Shown here in pieces: positions 43,102 through 52,391 of a stretch of 64,000 nt of DNA (position 1 is the stretch's first letter; each line of letters begins with the position of its first letter). Under the pieces are notes generated by a model that saw nothing but the letters and a program-made list of their open reading frames with translations, ran no database searches and was not told the origin of the DNA. This stretch comes from Oleiharenicola sp. (lineage in GTDB: Bacteria > Verrucomicrobiota > Verrucomicrobiia > Opitutales > Opitutaceae), in assembly GCA_025363455.1 (NCBI GenBank), contig JANYDW010000042.1, positions 47,077 through 111,076 of the forward strand, written 5' to 3'. A program made the position numbers and the translations under genes.

Positions 43102-44760
43102 CTACTTCGTCGGTAGGCGACGGAGGAGCAGGTAGGTGGGCATCGGGGCGGAGTGCTTGATGTCGATGACACCCATTGGCTGGAAATCGTATTTGGCCTC
43201 GAGGAGCTTCTTGGTGACCTCGGACACCTGCACCTGGCCGGGCTGGCCATGGGATTCCATACGGCTGGCGATGTTCACGGTGTCGCCCCAGAGGTCGTAA
43301 GCGAACTTCTTGGTGCCAATGATGCCGGCGACAACGGGGCCGCTGTTCATGCCGACGCGGATGGACCAGTCGAGGGAGTGGCGGCGGTTGAAGGCGCGCA
43401 CAGCCTCGATGATCTCGAAGCCGGCGGCGGCGCAGACCTCGGCGTGGTCGTTGCGGATGACCGGGACGCCGCTGACCATCATGTATGCGTCGCCGATCGT
43501 CTTGATCTTCTCGAGCTCGAGCTGTTCGGCGATGCGGTCGAAGCTGGAGAAAATCTCGTTGAGGAGCTGGACGGTGCGCTGCGGCGACTGCTTCGCCGCG
43601 ATGCGGGTGAAGCCAACGATGTCGGCGAAGAGCACCGTGGAGTCGATGAAACTGTCGACAATGGTACGCTGGCCGGCCTTGAGACGTTCGGCGATGGCCT
43701 TGGGCAGGACGTTGAGAAGGAGGCGCTCGGACTTGGCGCGCTCGATCTGCAGTTGGGCGAGGAAGGCCTGCTCCTGGTCGCGGAGGCGCTTTTTTTCGAG
43801 CGAGGCGGTGATGCGGGCGCGAAGGATGACGGGGTTGAAGGGCTTGGGCACGTAATCCTCGGCGCCGGCCTCGATGCAGCGGACGGTGCTGTCCACGTCA
43901 TCGAGGGCGGTGAGCATGATGACGGGGATGTGCTTGAGGCGCGGATCGGCCTTGATGTATTCCAGGGTCTGGAAGCCATCGAGGTCGGGCATGAGGATGT
44001 CGAGGAGGATGAGGTCGAAGTTGCCTTCCTTGACTTTGGCGAGCGCCTCGCGGCCGGTGGCGGCCTCGGTGACATCGTAACCCAGCTTCTCCAGGCGGCG
44101 GAGCAGCATGTCCCGGTTCATGGCGTCGTCGTCTACGGCCAAAATGCGGGCCGAGGGCATCGGCGCAGTGGACAGGTGGAAATCATGGGGCGTCACGTTG
44201 CCGAGACCGGGCGGCGGGGCGTTCAGCGGGGCGGCGGCGCTGCTCGTTTCCTCGAGGCCGGGCGCGGGGGAGCCGGCCTCGGCGATGGCGGCGGCCCCGG
44301 TGTTCTCCGAAAGGGCGAGCAGGTTCTGCGCGGCGAGGAGGATTTTCTCGAGGTCCTTGGCGATGGCGGGCTGGCTGGCGGCGTGGGCTTGCTCGAGGCT
44401 CTGGGAGGTGAGGGCAATGACGCTGCCCAAAGGGGTGCGGAGGTCCTCGCGGAGGGCCGCGAAGTCGACCTTGCCGGCCTCGATTTTCCACGCGGCGAGG
44501 GCGTCATTGATCAAGGCGAGCAGTTCGCCGCCGCCGGAGTGGATGCGCTTGAGCTCGGGGAGTAGATTGGAGGTACCGGTCTCCGCGGCGGTCTCCATCA
44601 GCAGCTCACTGTAGCCGATGATCTGGTTGAGCGGGGTGCGGAGAGCATGGCGCAGCTTGGACAGTCCCTCGTGGTCACGGGTCTTGAGCGCCTTGAGTAG
44701 GGGCGCAAGGGTAACGGGCGGAGTGGAACCGCCGCGGGGAATGGAATGGTCACTGCTCAT
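43102..44760 (-). CDS. Response-regulator adenylate cyclase with an N-terminal H-box region
   Basis: 552 residues. Domains: residues 34-50 carry an H-box (LRHALRTPLNQIIGYSE, His38), but there is no ATPase domain. A second similar segment at 105-116 (EDLRTPLGSVIA) has Asp instead of His. A receiver domain follows (residues 205-320; VDDDA and phospho-Asp254 in ILLDILMPD). The class III cyclase domain begins near 370, with metal Asp380 (LFADIVGFT) and Asp424. Lys420 (EKIKTIGDAYM) and Asp489 (YDLWGDTVN) fit ATP rather than GTP specificity. It is joined by ATGA to the receiver gene upstream. It likely makes cAMP under phosphorelay control. Confidence 0.85.
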   Translation of the reverse strand: MSSDHSIPRGGSTPPVTLAPLLKALKTRDHEGLSKLRHALRTPLNQIIGYSELLMETAAETGTSNLLPELKRIHSGGGELLALINDALAAWKIEAGKVDFAALREDLRTPLGSVIALTSQSLEQAHAASQPAIAKDLEKILLAAQNLLALSENTGAAAIAEAGSPAPGLEETSSAAAPLNAPPPGLGNVTPHDFHLSTAPMPSARILAVDDDAMNRDMLLRRLEKLGYDVTEAATGREALAKVKEGNFDLILLDILMPDLDGFQTLEYIKADPRLKHIPVIMLTALDDVDSTVRCIEAGAEDYVPKPFNPVILRARITASLEKKRLRDQEQAFLAQLQIERAKSERLLLNVLPKAIAERLKAGQRTIVDSFIDSTVLFADIVGFTRIAAKQSPQRTVQLLNEIFSSFDRIAEQLELEKIKTIGDAYMMVSGVPVIRNDHAEVCAAAGFEIIEAVRAFNRRHSLDWSIRVGMNSGPVVAGIIGTKKFAYDLWGDTVNIASRMESHGQPGQVQVSEVTKKLLEAKYDFQPMGVIDIKHSAPMPTYLLLRRLPTK

Positions 44761-45143
44761 GCCGCGGGCTTGGGCGGGAATTTTTTGAGCAGCTCCTCAA
44801 TCTTGAGCAGCAGTCGGTTCAGCTCGACGGGTTTGGTGTCGAAGTCGTCGCAGCCGGCGCCGAGCGCCTTCTGACGGTCGCCCTCCATGGCGTGGGCGGT
44901 GAGGGCGATGACGGGGATACCCTTGGTGGTGTCGTCGGCCTTGACCTGCCGGGTGGCGTCCCAGCCGTCGAGGACGGGGAGCGACATATCCATGAGGATC
45001 AGGTCGGGGAGCTCGGCCTTGGCCTTGGCGACGCCTTCGCCACCGTCGACCGCGATCGAGATGGTGTAGCCGCGCTTCTCGAGGCGACGGGTAAGCATGT
45101 CGCGGTTCATTTCATTGTCTTCGACGAGGAGAATCTTGGGCAT
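44757..45143 (-). CDS. Stand-alone receiver domain (DivK/CheY-like)
   Basis: 128 residues from ATG 45143. The receiver motifs are ILLVEDNEMNRDML (acidic triad Glu8, Asp9), phospho-Asp52 in LILMDMSLP, Thr at IALTAHAM and Lys in DTKPVE. It lacks an output domain, so it passes phosphate onward or acts by binding. Placed between the hybrid kinase and the cyclase on one strand, it probably shuttles phosphate between them. The frame continues upstream to 45215, but that extension is not family-like. Confidence 0.9.
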   Translation of the reverse strand: MPKILLVEDNEMNRDMLTRRLEKRGYTISIAVDGGEGVAKAKAELPDLILMDMSLPVLDGWDATRQVKADDTTKGIPVIALTAHAMEGDRQKALGAGCDDFDTKPVELNRLLLKIEELLKKFPPKPAA

Positions 45144-45165
45144 GGTGATAGGGGATAAAGGGGGA

Positions 45166-47508
45166 TCAGGTGGAGGAAAGGGTGGCGTTCTGAACGACCG
45201 GACGGATGGCGCCAAGGAGATCCTCCCGGCTGAAGCGGCCCTTGTAGAGAATGCCCACGGTGCGGGGTGTGAGGTAGTCGCGCATGTCGGCCGTCAAATC
45301 CATGGAGGTGACGATGATGACGGGGATTTTGCTCCAGGCCGGGTTCTTGACAATGACTTCGAGCAATTCGAATCCGTTCATGCCCGCCATCTTGAGGTCG
45401 AGGATGATCATGGCCGGCGAGGCCTGCTTGAGGATGCGGAGGGCGGCGTTGCCGTTGATGGCGGAGCGGGAGTTCCAGCCCTCGGTGTCGAGCAGGCGCG
45501 TAATCAGCGTGCGGGAATCGGCATCGTCCTCCACCAGCAGGACGTACGAGGGCGGCAGGGGAGCAAGCTGGGTGGCGATCTCGGCGGTGAGCTGATAAGC
45601 ATCGACCGGCTTGAAGAGCACGGCGGCGGCGCCGAGGGACATGGCCATCTCCAGGCCGCTGGCGCCGCTGAGGATGATGACGGGGACGTCGGCGAGGGAA
45701 GGCTTGTGTTGCAGTTTGGTGAGGACCGTCCAGCCGTCCATACCGGGCATCATCAGGTCGAGGATGATGAGGTTGGGTACCATCTGCGCGGCGAGATCGA
45801 GTCCCTGCTGGCCGGAGCCGGCGGTGAACACCTCGTAGCCGCTCTGGTCGAGGATCTCCGTGATGAGGACGCGGATATCCTTGTCGTCGTCGATAACGAG
45901 AATCTTGGGGCGTTTCTCGACGGGGAACGGGGAGCGGGTCAGGCGCTGGGTGCTCGTGTTGACGACCTTGGGCTTCTTGGTCTCGACCGTCACCGGCAGG
46001 CGGATGGTGAACGTGGAACCGACGCCTGAGGTACTCGTGACTGTGATGTCGCCAAGCATCATCTGGGCGAATTGCTTGGAGATGGCGAGGCCGAGGCCGG
46101 TGCCGCCATACTTGCTGGTGGTGGAGGCGTCGGCCTGGCTGAAGGCTTGGAAGAGGCGGGTGAGCTGCTCGGGCGTCATGCCGATGCCGGTGTCGACGAC
46201 GGCGAACTCGATGGACTCGCCGTCGGGGAGGCGGTGGACCTTGAGGGTGATGGTGCCCTTCTCGGTGAACTTGCTGGCGTTGCTCAGCAGGTTGAGCAGC
46301 ATTTGGCGGAGCTTGGTGACGTCGGCGTGCATCGCGCCGGTATCGGCCGGGCAATCGAGGGCGAGTGTGTTGCCCTTCTTGGAGATCAGGGGTGACGCGG
46401 TCGCGATGACCTCGCCGACGGTCTTGGCGACATCGAAGGTCTCGAGGTAGAGATCCATTTTGCCCGCCTCGATCTTGGAGATATCGAGCACGTCATTGAT
46501 CAGGCCGAGAAGATGGCGGGCAGCGTTGAGCACCTTGTCGAGGTCGTCCGCGGTGCGCGCGTCGCCATCGTCGACGGCGTCCTCGCGGAGGATCTCGCTG
46601 TAGCCGATGATGGCGTTGAGCGGGGTGCGGAGTTCGTGGCTCATCTTGGCGAGGAAGCTGCTCTTGGCCTTGCTGGCCTCCTCGGCGTCCTTGACGGCCT
46701 TGGCGAGGAGTTTGGTGCGGTCCTCGACGCGGGCCTCGAGCGTGCGGTTGGCCTCCTCGAGCTGGTCCTTCGCTCCCTCCGCGGTCTCGCGGGCCTGCTC
46801 GAGCTCGGAGGTCTTGGTCTCGATTGTCTCCAGCATGGCGTTGAAGGACTCGATCAGCTCTCCGATCTCGCCACTGGCCGCGCTCTCGACCCGCTTGCCG
46901 TAATCATGGGTGCGCTGGACAGAGGAGGCGACCTGGGCGAGTTCGGTGATGGGCGCCGTGAAGCGGCCGCCCAGCCGGAACGCCACCGAGATCGCGAGGA
47001 AGGCCGCGCTGGAGAAAATGATGAGCGCGAGCTTGAGAAGATCGGTGGTCCGCTGCTTGTCGCTCTCGCTCTCCTCCGCCTTGAGGTAGAGCAGGCCGAG
47101 GGTCCGGTTGGTGCCCGAGGTGATCGGCGTCCAAGCGATCAGGCGGCGGGGATCGAAGGTTGATTTGGCCAGGTTCGCGGGCGGCGGGGGGATGACCTCA
47201 TGGGCGCCGAAACGCACGTACTGGGCGAGGGCGCGGGACTTGCCGGGGACGAAAACGGCAGCGGCGGCGATCTGGGAATCCACGCCGAGGGCGCCCAGCT
47301 GCAAATCGGTGGCCTCGGGGTTCTGCTCAAGGAGCGGAGCCAGGTTGCCGACCATGAGGAGCTGGGTTTTCTCAAGCCGGGACTGGATCTCGCTGTCGCC
47401 CTGCCGCCTTTCGTAAAGATAAAGCCCGACCATTGCGAGTGACAGGGTCACACCGCAAATCATCAGGATAAACAGCGTCAGCTGCCAGCGGAACGAGAGG
47501 CTTTTCAC
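45166..47508 (-). CDS. Hybrid sensor histidine kinase with HAMP and two receiver domains
   Basis: 780 residues from GTG 47508. Layout: a membrane segment at 10-32, an extracytoplasmic sensor region to about 155, a second membrane segment at 157-178 and HAMP about 180-232, then a coiled coil to 280. The HisKA domain has His291 ([17 protein letters not shown]) and the ATPase domain has [13 protein letters not shown] (404-416) and GTGLGLAI (469-476). Receiver 1 has Asp584 (IILDLMMPG) and receiver 2 Asp704 (IILDLKMAG). In receiver 2 the conserved Lys is followed by Gly (LYKGRF) where Lys-Pro is usual. The receiver and cyclase genes lie downstream on the same strand. Confidence 0.95.
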   Translation of the reverse strand: MKSLSFRWQLTLFILMICGVTLSLAMVGLYLYERRQGDSEIQSRLEKTQLLMVGNLAPLLEQNPEATDLQLGALGVDSQIAAAAVFVPGKSRALAQYVRFGAHEVIPPPPANLAKSTFDPRRLIAWTPITSGTNRTLGLLYLKAEESESDKQRTTDLLKLALIIFSSAAFLAISVAFRLGGRFTAPITELAQVASSVQRTHDYGKRVESAASGEIGELIESFNAMLETIETKTSELEQARETAEGAKDQLEEANRTLEARVEDRTKLLAKAVKDAEEASKAKSSFLAKMSHELRTPLNAIIGYSEILREDAVDDGDARTADDLDKVLNAARHLLGLINDVLDISKIEAGKMDLYLETFDVAKTVGEVIATASPLISKKGNTLALDCPADTGAMHADVTKLRQMLLNLLSNASKFTEKGTITLKVHRLPDGESIEFAVVDTGIGMTPEQLTRLFQAFSQADASTTSKYGGTGLGLAISKQFAQMMLGDITVTSTSGVGSTFTIRLPVTVETKKPKVVNTSTQRLTRSPFPVEKRPKILVIDDDKDIRVLITEILDQSGYEVFTAGSGQQGLDLAAQMVPNLIILDLMMPGMDGWTVLTKLQHKPSLADVPVIILSGASGLEMAMSLGAAAVLFKPVDAYQLTAEIATQLAPLPPSYVLLVEDDADSRTLITRLLDTEGWNSRSAINGNAALRILKQASPAMIILDLKMAGMNGFELLEVIVKNPAWSKIPVIIVTSMDLTADMRDYLTPRTVGILYKGRFSREDLLGAIRPVVQNATLSST

Positions 47509-47568
47509 AAAGGGGGAGGCGACTCCCTAAGCCTGTGCATTATGGCGCAAAGTCAACGAGATAGCAGA

Positions 47569-48297
47569 CTACGGACTCCGGGTAAAATCGCTGAAGATGA
47601 CCTGCAGGTTTTCCTCGGTGGGGATAAGCAGGATACGCCCGGTGAAGCGCGAAGTCTGTTTGGCAGGGAGACTGGGGCGATCTGACTCAGGTGGCAGGAA
47701 CTCAGCCACCAACTGGAGTTCATTCATTTTCACCCCGAGGACGGGGGAATAAGGCGTTTCGAGCAGAAGGGCGTATTTTTCGACGTGAGGCCGCCGTTTA
47801 TTGGCGGTTAGATGCAGGACCAGGTGGCCTAGCATCTTGTCGGCACCGGTCGATTCAGCGCGGAAGGAGCCTTTGAATTCCGCCCGTTCATCGTCTTCGC
47901 GCTCCAAGGTGAGGCTGCCGGGCTCGATGTCGGCTTTCGAGAAAACGGCCTGCGGACCGACGGTGCTGCCCGATGGCCGGGACTGAAGGTATTTTTCCCG
48001 TTCCTCTGCCGTGGGAGAGCGATCGTGGCATTGAAGGAGAGTCCATTGTTCGCCCGGGGGCCGAGCAGGATCGAAACGCTCGACGAGCGTGTCCTTGTTA
48101 CGGATGGTCGTGATGGTGCAGGCCCAGCCAGCGGGCACCCCGGGATTGAAACTGTCCAAGGCAGTACGCAGATAGCCTGGCATTGCCAGGGCGGGGAGAG
48201 TGGCGAGGAGCCCGGCGGCTAGCAGGCCCCAACAGGCATGCACCGGATTACGCCGATGCCGGGGGAACGCGGGAGATGAACCACTCGAATTTGCCAT
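47569..48297 (-). CDS. Exported protein of unknown function
   Basis: 242 residues from ATG 48297, which lies inside the next gene upstream (50-nt overlap); the frame also allows 48333. Near the N-terminus there is a hydrophobic segment ending in ALA (ACWGLLAAGLLATLPALA), probably a signal peptide. The mature domain is rich in acidic and basic residues with no recognised motif. The gene sits alone in context between the hybrid kinase and two hotdog genes; function unknown. Confidence 0.5.
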   Translation of the reverse strand: MANSSGSSPAFPRHRRNPVHACWGLLAAGLLATLPALAMPGYLRTALDSFNPGVPAGWACTITTIRNKDTLVERFDPARPPGEQWTLLQCHDRSPTAEEREKYLQSRPSGSTVGPQAVFSKADIEPGSLTLEREDDERAEFKGSFRAESTGADKMLGHLVLHLTANKRRPHVEKYALLLETPYSPVLGVKMNELQLVAEFLPPESDRPSLPAKQTSRFTGRILLIPTEENLQVIFSDFTRSP

Positions 48298-48721
48298 GAA
48301 ACGTGAGCGTGCCGGCGTGATCCTTGAGATCAATCAGGATCACGGCGCTCGTCCGGCCACGGCCGGCCAGTTCGGCGAGCAGGTGTTCGCGCGTGTGCTC
48401 GTCAGGCGCGCCGAAGGCCTGCAGATCGCCCGTGGCCGGGCGGCGATACTTGACCTCGACCCCGCGCACGACGCCAAAGACTCCTTCGACAGCGGTGCCG
48501 TAATGGCGTTGCAGGCACTCGGCGCTGGCGGCCTCGGCCAGGGAGAACTGGGCCGCCGCGTGCATGATGCCGAGGTGGTTCTTCACGAGGGGCGTTAACG
48601 GCAATTCAAGCAGATGCGCCGCGCCGGACGGAGCGGCCCGGATACCGAGAGCTTGATTGTAGGCAAGGTCGGTGGCTTTCAACGCAACCACGATCCGATT
48701 GGCTGGCGAGGATGGCAACAC
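48248..48721 (-). CDS. Hotdog-fold protein (DUF4442-like thioesterase candidate)
   Basis: 157 residues starting at GTG 48721. LPLTPLVKNHLGIMHAAAQF, then SLAEAASAECLQRHYG is the helix region and the strands VEVKYRRPATGDLQAFG, then SAVILIDLKDHAGTLTFHGKF complete a hotdog pattern. DUF4442 proteins of this kind are predicted acyl-CoA thioesterases, but no catalytic residue can be pinned from sequence. It overlaps the exported-protein gene start. Confidence 0.55.
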   Translation of the reverse strand: MLPSSPANRIVVALKATDLAYNQALGIRAAPSGAAHLLELPLTPLVKNHLGIMHAAAQFSLAEAASAECLQRHYGTAVEGVFGVVRGVEVKYRRPATGDLQAFGAPDEHTREHLLAELAGRGRTSAVILIDLKDHAGTLTFHGKFEWFISRVPPASA

Positions 48722-48777
48722 GGGAGTGTCCTAAGGAACTTCACGGCTGGACGTATTACTGGTTGGAGACCCCACCC

Positions 48778-49437
48778 ATGAACACCCAACGTTACATCAT
48801 GCCGGTCATCATCGCAGCGGGCCTGCACGGCGCGCTGGTGTACTTCTTTTCCGAGAGCAAATCACCGATAATCTGCCTCAAGCCAGAAAAACCGCCGGTT
48901 CTGGCCGACAGGCCGCGAATCGAAATGGCCGATCCGCCTGAGGATACCGGCGAAGCGGGTGCGGGCAAAGCCGATCCGCTGCCGTCGCAAGTGGATATTC
49001 CGCGACCGGCGACAGAGGATATATTCACGATCAACGTCACGCCGTCCGCGGAGTCGATCAAGCCGGTGATGACGCTGCCGAAAAATCCTTCGACTTCGAT
49101 CGGGATTGGCGACGAAAACTTCGACCTCAGCCGGAACAGTCGGACCATTGTCGTCTCCGGCGGACTTGACCGCCCACCGCGGGCCACAGTGCGGCCAGCG
49201 CCAAATTATCCCTTCGCTATGCGCAGCAGCGCCACCAACGGTTCGGTGACCGTCGAGTTCGTCGTGGATACCGCGGGCCGGGTCGTCACCGCCGACGCAG
49301 TTCGGTGGACGCAGCGCGACTTTGTCGATCCGGCGGTGCAGGCCGTCCTCCGGTGGCGGTTTGAGCCGGGCACGATCAACGGACGCAGGGTAAACTTCCG
49401 CATGGCCATTCCGATCGAATTTATCGCCACCAACTGA
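48778..49437 (+). CDS. TonB-like energy-transducing protein
   Basis: 219 residues from ATG 48778. The N-terminal membrane anchor is RYIMPVIIAAGLHGALVYFF. A Pro- and Glu-rich linker follows (LKPEKPPVLADRPRIEM), and the C-terminal TonB domain includes PAPNYPFAMRSSATNGSVTV and FVDPAVQAVLRWRFEPGTI, the (Y/F)P and W-RF-P signature. Such proteins link the inner-membrane ExbB/ExbD motor to outer-membrane receptors; no exbBD is in the window. Confidence 0.8.
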   Translation: MNTQRYIMPVIIAAGLHGALVYFFSESKSPIICLKPEKPPVLADRPRIEMADPPEDTGEAGAGKADPLPSQVDIPRPATEDIFTINVTPSAESIKPVMTLPKNPSTSIGIGDENFDLSRNSRTIVVSGGLDRPPRATVRPAPNYPFAMRSSATNGSVTVEFVVDTAGRVVTADAVRWTQRDFVDPAVQAVLRWRFEPGTINGRRVNFRMAIPIEFIATN

Positions 49438-49452
49438 CGCGACCAGACGTGG

Positions 49453-49836
49453 TCAGACCGCCCGGGCTTGGACGAGCCGGTTGACGCGCTCGACCAGCTC
49501 GTGCGGGCTGAAGGGCTTGGTGAGATAGTCGAGGGCACCAAGTTCCAGACCGAGGTGGCGTGAATCGGGAGAGGACCAGGCCGAGACGATCACAATCGGG
49601 ATGGTGGCGGTGAGCGGATCCCGCCGCAAAATCTCGCAGACTCCGAAGCCGTCCAGGTCCGGCAGCATCAGGTCGAGCAGAATAATGTCCGGCCGGTTTT
49701 GCCTGACAGCGTGGATGGCCTCCCAGCCGTTGGTCGCGGTGGTGACATCATGGCCCGCGCGGACCAGGTGGTACTGCATCAGGTCGATGAGATCGGGCTC
49801 GTCGTCGACGGCGAGGATTTTGGCAAGACGGATCAT
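49453..49836 (-). CDS. Stand-alone response regulator receiver
   Basis: 127 residues from ATG 49836. Receiver features are ILAVDDEPDLIDLM (Asp11, Asp12), phospho-Asp55 in IILLDLMLPD, Ser in IVIVSAWS and Lys in YLTKPFSP. No output domain. It converges with the TonB-like gene. The kinase that feeds it is unknown; the nearest candidate is the hybrid kinase at 45.2-47.5 kb. Confidence 0.9.
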   Translation of the reverse strand: MIRLAKILAVDDEPDLIDLMQYHLVRAGHDVTTATNGWEAIHAVRQNRPDIILLDLMLPDLDGFGVCEILRRDPLTATIPIVIVSAWSSPDSRHLGLELGALDYLTKPFSPHELVERVNRLVQARAV

Positions 49837-49911
49837 GGCAGAAGCATGCTCCGGCACAGTGACGATGGCGCATGCGTTGCGTCACGATTGCGTGACGAAT
49901 GCGCTCTCGAT

Positions 49912-50376
49912 CTACCATTGGTGGTAGGCCGGATGACCAGGTGACACGGCGACAAAGGTCCCCCGGCAGGTGGCGCGGGGTTTGCCCGCCGAGGTGAGCA
50001 CGGCTTCGATGGTGGCGCGATCGGCGGTTGAGGCAACGACGCGCGCGACCAGGTCGAGGCGGGAGTCGAGCGGGGTGGGGCGGAGAAGCTTGATGGCGTA
50101 TTCGGCGGTGACGGTGCAGGGGGGCTGGTCCAGTTGACGCTGCTGTTGCAGGTGCCAGGCGGCGGTCCAATTGCTGTGGCAATCAAGAAGGGTTCCGATG
50201 ATGCCGCCATTCAGCATTCCCGGGAAGGCCTGATATTTGCCATCCGGTTGCCACTGCGCGACCACCTCTGCGCCCTGAATGAAACTACGGAGCCGCAAAC
50301 CGTGGGGATTGGCCGGGCCGCAGCCGAAACAGGCACCGTGCGGCGAAAAAAGTTCTTGTAGACAGGCTTCAGGCAT
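49912..50376 (-). CDS. PaaI-type hotdog thioesterase
   Basis: 154 residues. The opening has the CFGCGPANPHGLRLRS pattern seen in this thioesterase group, and AFPGMLNGGIIGTLLDCHSN is the central helix with an acidic residue that acts in hotdog thioesterases. TAEYAIKLLRPTPLDSRLDL completes the fold. It probably cleaves acyl-CoA thioesters; substrate unknown. Confidence 0.75.
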   Translation of the reverse strand: MPEACLQELFSPHGACFGCGPANPHGLRLRSFIQGAEVVAQWQPDGKYQAFPGMLNGGIIGTLLDCHSNWTAAWHLQQQRQLDQPPCTVTAEYAIKLLRPTPLDSRLDLVARVVASTADRATIEAVLTSAGKPRATCRGTFVAVSPGHPAYHQW

Positions 50377-50487
50377 GGACGTAGGTGGGAGCTCAGAGTT
50401 CCTGCAAAACCAGCAACTTAGTAATATTTTTATCTGGCACCCGTAAGGTCATGTGCCATGTTATTTTTTTAGATATATAAAATACCT
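50377..50487 (+). promoter_or_regulatory. AT-rich leader upstream of the parA-like gene
   Basis: This 111-bp stretch is markedly AT-rich compared with its surroundings. It contains TATATAAAAT at 50475-50484, a strong -10-like sequence only four bases from the ATG. If used, the mRNA would have almost no leader. GGCAC ... GTGCC at about 50436-50457 forms a short inverted repeat that could be an operator. No convincing -35 was found; no Shine-Dalgarno is visible before the ATG. Confidence 0.35.
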
Positions 50488-51381
50488 ATGGCACGCAAGA
50501 TAGCCTTCCTCAATTACAAGGGTGGTGTGGGTAAGACCTCACTAATCGTCAATACCGCAGCCAGCTTGGCCCGTCGAGGCATGCGAGTGCTCCTGATGGA
50601 TTTTGACACCCAATCGAATGCCAGCATCTGGCTGATGAAATTGGAGAAGTGGAACAAGATCAATGCTGCCGGCCTTGGTTCGGTGTATTCGATTTTTGAT
50701 CCAGGCACCGTCCGCCTCAAGGATTGCGTGATCAAGGACGTGGTGGAGGGCAAGGAAGGGGAGAAATTGCTGCCCGGTCTGGACCTCGTGCCGACGAGCT
50801 TCAACCTCGTGGACCTCGAGGGCGAGTACAAGCCCGACCCGAAGCGCCCCTCCTATGTGATCTTCCAGGAGCAGCTGGCTGAGATCGAGGGCAACTACGA
50901 TTTCATCCTCTTTGACTGCCCGCCGAACGTCCTGCGTGCTTCACAGAACGGCGTCTACTGCGCCGGCGAAATCTATGTGCCGTCGAATCCCGACGCCCTG
51001 AGTCTGATCGGCTTTACCCTGCTGGTAGAGAAGCTCCTGCGCTTCCAGCAGCAGTCCGCCAGCTTCCGCACGACGGCGATGGGTCCGGCTTCGCAGGTTT
51101 ACGGCATCGTCTTCAACTCCATCAAGACCAACACCGACATCGAGGTCCCGAAGATGCGCATGCAGCTTCGCTTGAATCAGTTCAAGACGCAAAAGCGCGG
51201 ATGCGCTCCGGCCGCGAAGATTTGCACAACCCAGATCCGCGACGCGATGATCGTGCGCCGCGCCGTGACGCTCGGCCTGCCGGTGTTTCTCGTCGGCACC
51301 GAGGGCGCCGAGGCGGATAGCGTCGCCAACGATTATATGAAGCTCGCGACCGAGATCATCGAGAACGCCCCGCCCGCCTGA
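50488..51381 (+). CDS. ParA/MinD-family ATPase (orphan, no ParB nearby)
   Basis: 297 residues. The deviant Walker A KGGVGKT is at 11-17, with VLLMDFDTQSNAS (Asp40) as the second signature and FILFDCPPN as the Walker B region. These features define dimerising ATPases of the ParA/Soj/MinD group that form ATP-dependent sandwich dimers and bind DNA or membrane. No ParB gene, parS-like palindrome or MinE follows; instead two unassigned genes do. The Lys-rich C-terminal half (RLNQFKTQKRGCAPAAKICT) could bind DNA. It probably positions a cellular cargo. Confidence 0.85.
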   Translation: MARKIAFLNYKGGVGKTSLIVNTAASLARRGMRVLLMDFDTQSNASIWLMKLEKWNKINAAGLGSVYSIFDPGTVRLKDCVIKDVVEGKEGEKLLPGLDLVPTSFNLVDLEGEYKPDPKRPSYVIFQEQLAEIEGNYDFILFDCPPNVLRASQNGVYCAGEIYVPSNPDALSLIGFTLLVEKLLRFQQQSASFRTTAMGPASQVYGIVFNSIKTNTDIEVPKMRMQLRLNQFKTQKRGCAPAAKICTTQIRDAMIVRRAVTLGLPVFLVGTEGAEADSVANDYMKLATEIIENAPPA

Positions 51382-51407
51382 TCAATTTCACCGAATCCAA
51401 CGCTACC

Positions 51408-52373
51408 ATGGCCAAGTTCACCTCCACCGAATGGGATGATATCCGCAAAAAGTTCCGCCACTCCATCATGGCGGACACCTCGCTTGTCAGTCTGGCCCAA
51501 AACCTCGACGTCAAGGAATGGCCGCACAAGGGTGATGACGAAAAGGCATCGAAGTACATCGATTTCAATTACGAAGAGCTGTTGATGATGCCCGAGATCG
51601 CCGGCAATGCCGACAAGGCCAACCACCTGATCGGCATCCTCAAGGAGACCCTCGCATTTGACGACCCTTTCGGCGACATGGTCACTCAGGTCGAGCAGTC
51701 CTCCTCGAAGGAGAATCCCATCCTCAAGACCCTCGGCCGCCTCGGCATCCCGGAAAAATATCCCCTTACGCTGGCCAATTTCAGCGAAGGAACCCGCGTG
51801 GTGTGCGCCTCGGAAGGCGTGAAGACCATCGGCGAATTTGCCAATCTCGGCCAGCAGATGTCCACCCGGGTGGTGCTGGGCGGCGATTTCCGCAACGCGC
51901 TCAACGCCCTGACCCATGGCGACGAGGAAGGCATCGGCGTGTTCCTGCCCTACCGCAAGGGTTCCACCGGCCTGCATCTCCCCGAGGCCATCGGACTGAT
52001 TGCCGCCGGCCTGCCGCGCATCGATCAGGTCTCCCTCGCCAAGGCCTACGGGGCCAAGCTTTCCAACAGTGATAGCGCCAGCGCGAAGCCGATGACAAAG
52101 GAACAGATCGAAAAGCTCGAAGCCAAGATGTTGCTGACCGTCAATGCCGCCCTCGACTGGTTCAAGGACGGCAAGGAAGCCCTGCTCAAGCATCTGGCCG
52201 ACGGCGGTACCTATGAGCGCTTTTTCGTCGTGTTGAATGAACCCGTTCGCGAGGCCATTGCCGTGAAGCTGGCCAGTGTCGCACTCAAGAACGTGGCCAA
52301 GATGGGAGGTGCCGCGCCGGAGGTCGAGGTCAAGAAGGGCGGTTTCTTTTCCAAGATGTTCGGCAAGCGTTAA
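51408..52373 (+). CDS. Unassigned partner of the ParA-like ATPase
   Basis: 321 residues, 26 bp after parA and probably cotranscribed. No known family is recognised. Visible parts are an acidic/hydrophobic N-terminal domain; a region with FSEGTRVVCASEGVKTIGEF (about 125-145) resembling a helix-hairpin-helix or RNA-polymerase-alpha-CTD-like fold; and a basic amphipathic tail KKGGFFSKMFGKR that could touch membrane or DNA. In ParA-type positioning systems the partner stimulates ATP hydrolysis through a short basic N-terminus, which is not evident here. The role is inferred from context only. Confidence 0.6.
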   Translation: MAKFTSTEWDDIRKKFRHSIMADTSLVSLAQNLDVKEWPHKGDDEKASKYIDFNYEELLMMPEIAGNADKANHLIGILKETLAFDDPFGDMVTQVEQSSSKENPILKTLGRLGIPEKYPLTLANFSEGTRVVCASEGVKTIGEFANLGQQMSTRVVLGGDFRNALNALTHGDEEGIGVFLPYRKGSTGLHLPEAIGLIAAGLPRIDQVSLAKAYGAKLSNSDSASAKPMTKEQIEKLEAKMLLTVNAALDWFKDGKEALLKHLADGGTYERFFVVLNEPVREAIAVKLASVALKNVAKMGGAAPEVEVKKGGFFSKMFGKR

Positions 52374-52391
52374 TCCGCTAAACCTATTCTC

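Noticed and set aside
43153..44565. 470-residue plus-strand frame over the cyclase gene
   Set aside because: Shadow of a gene with complete receiver and cyclase motifs; repetitive, acidic and Gly-rich.
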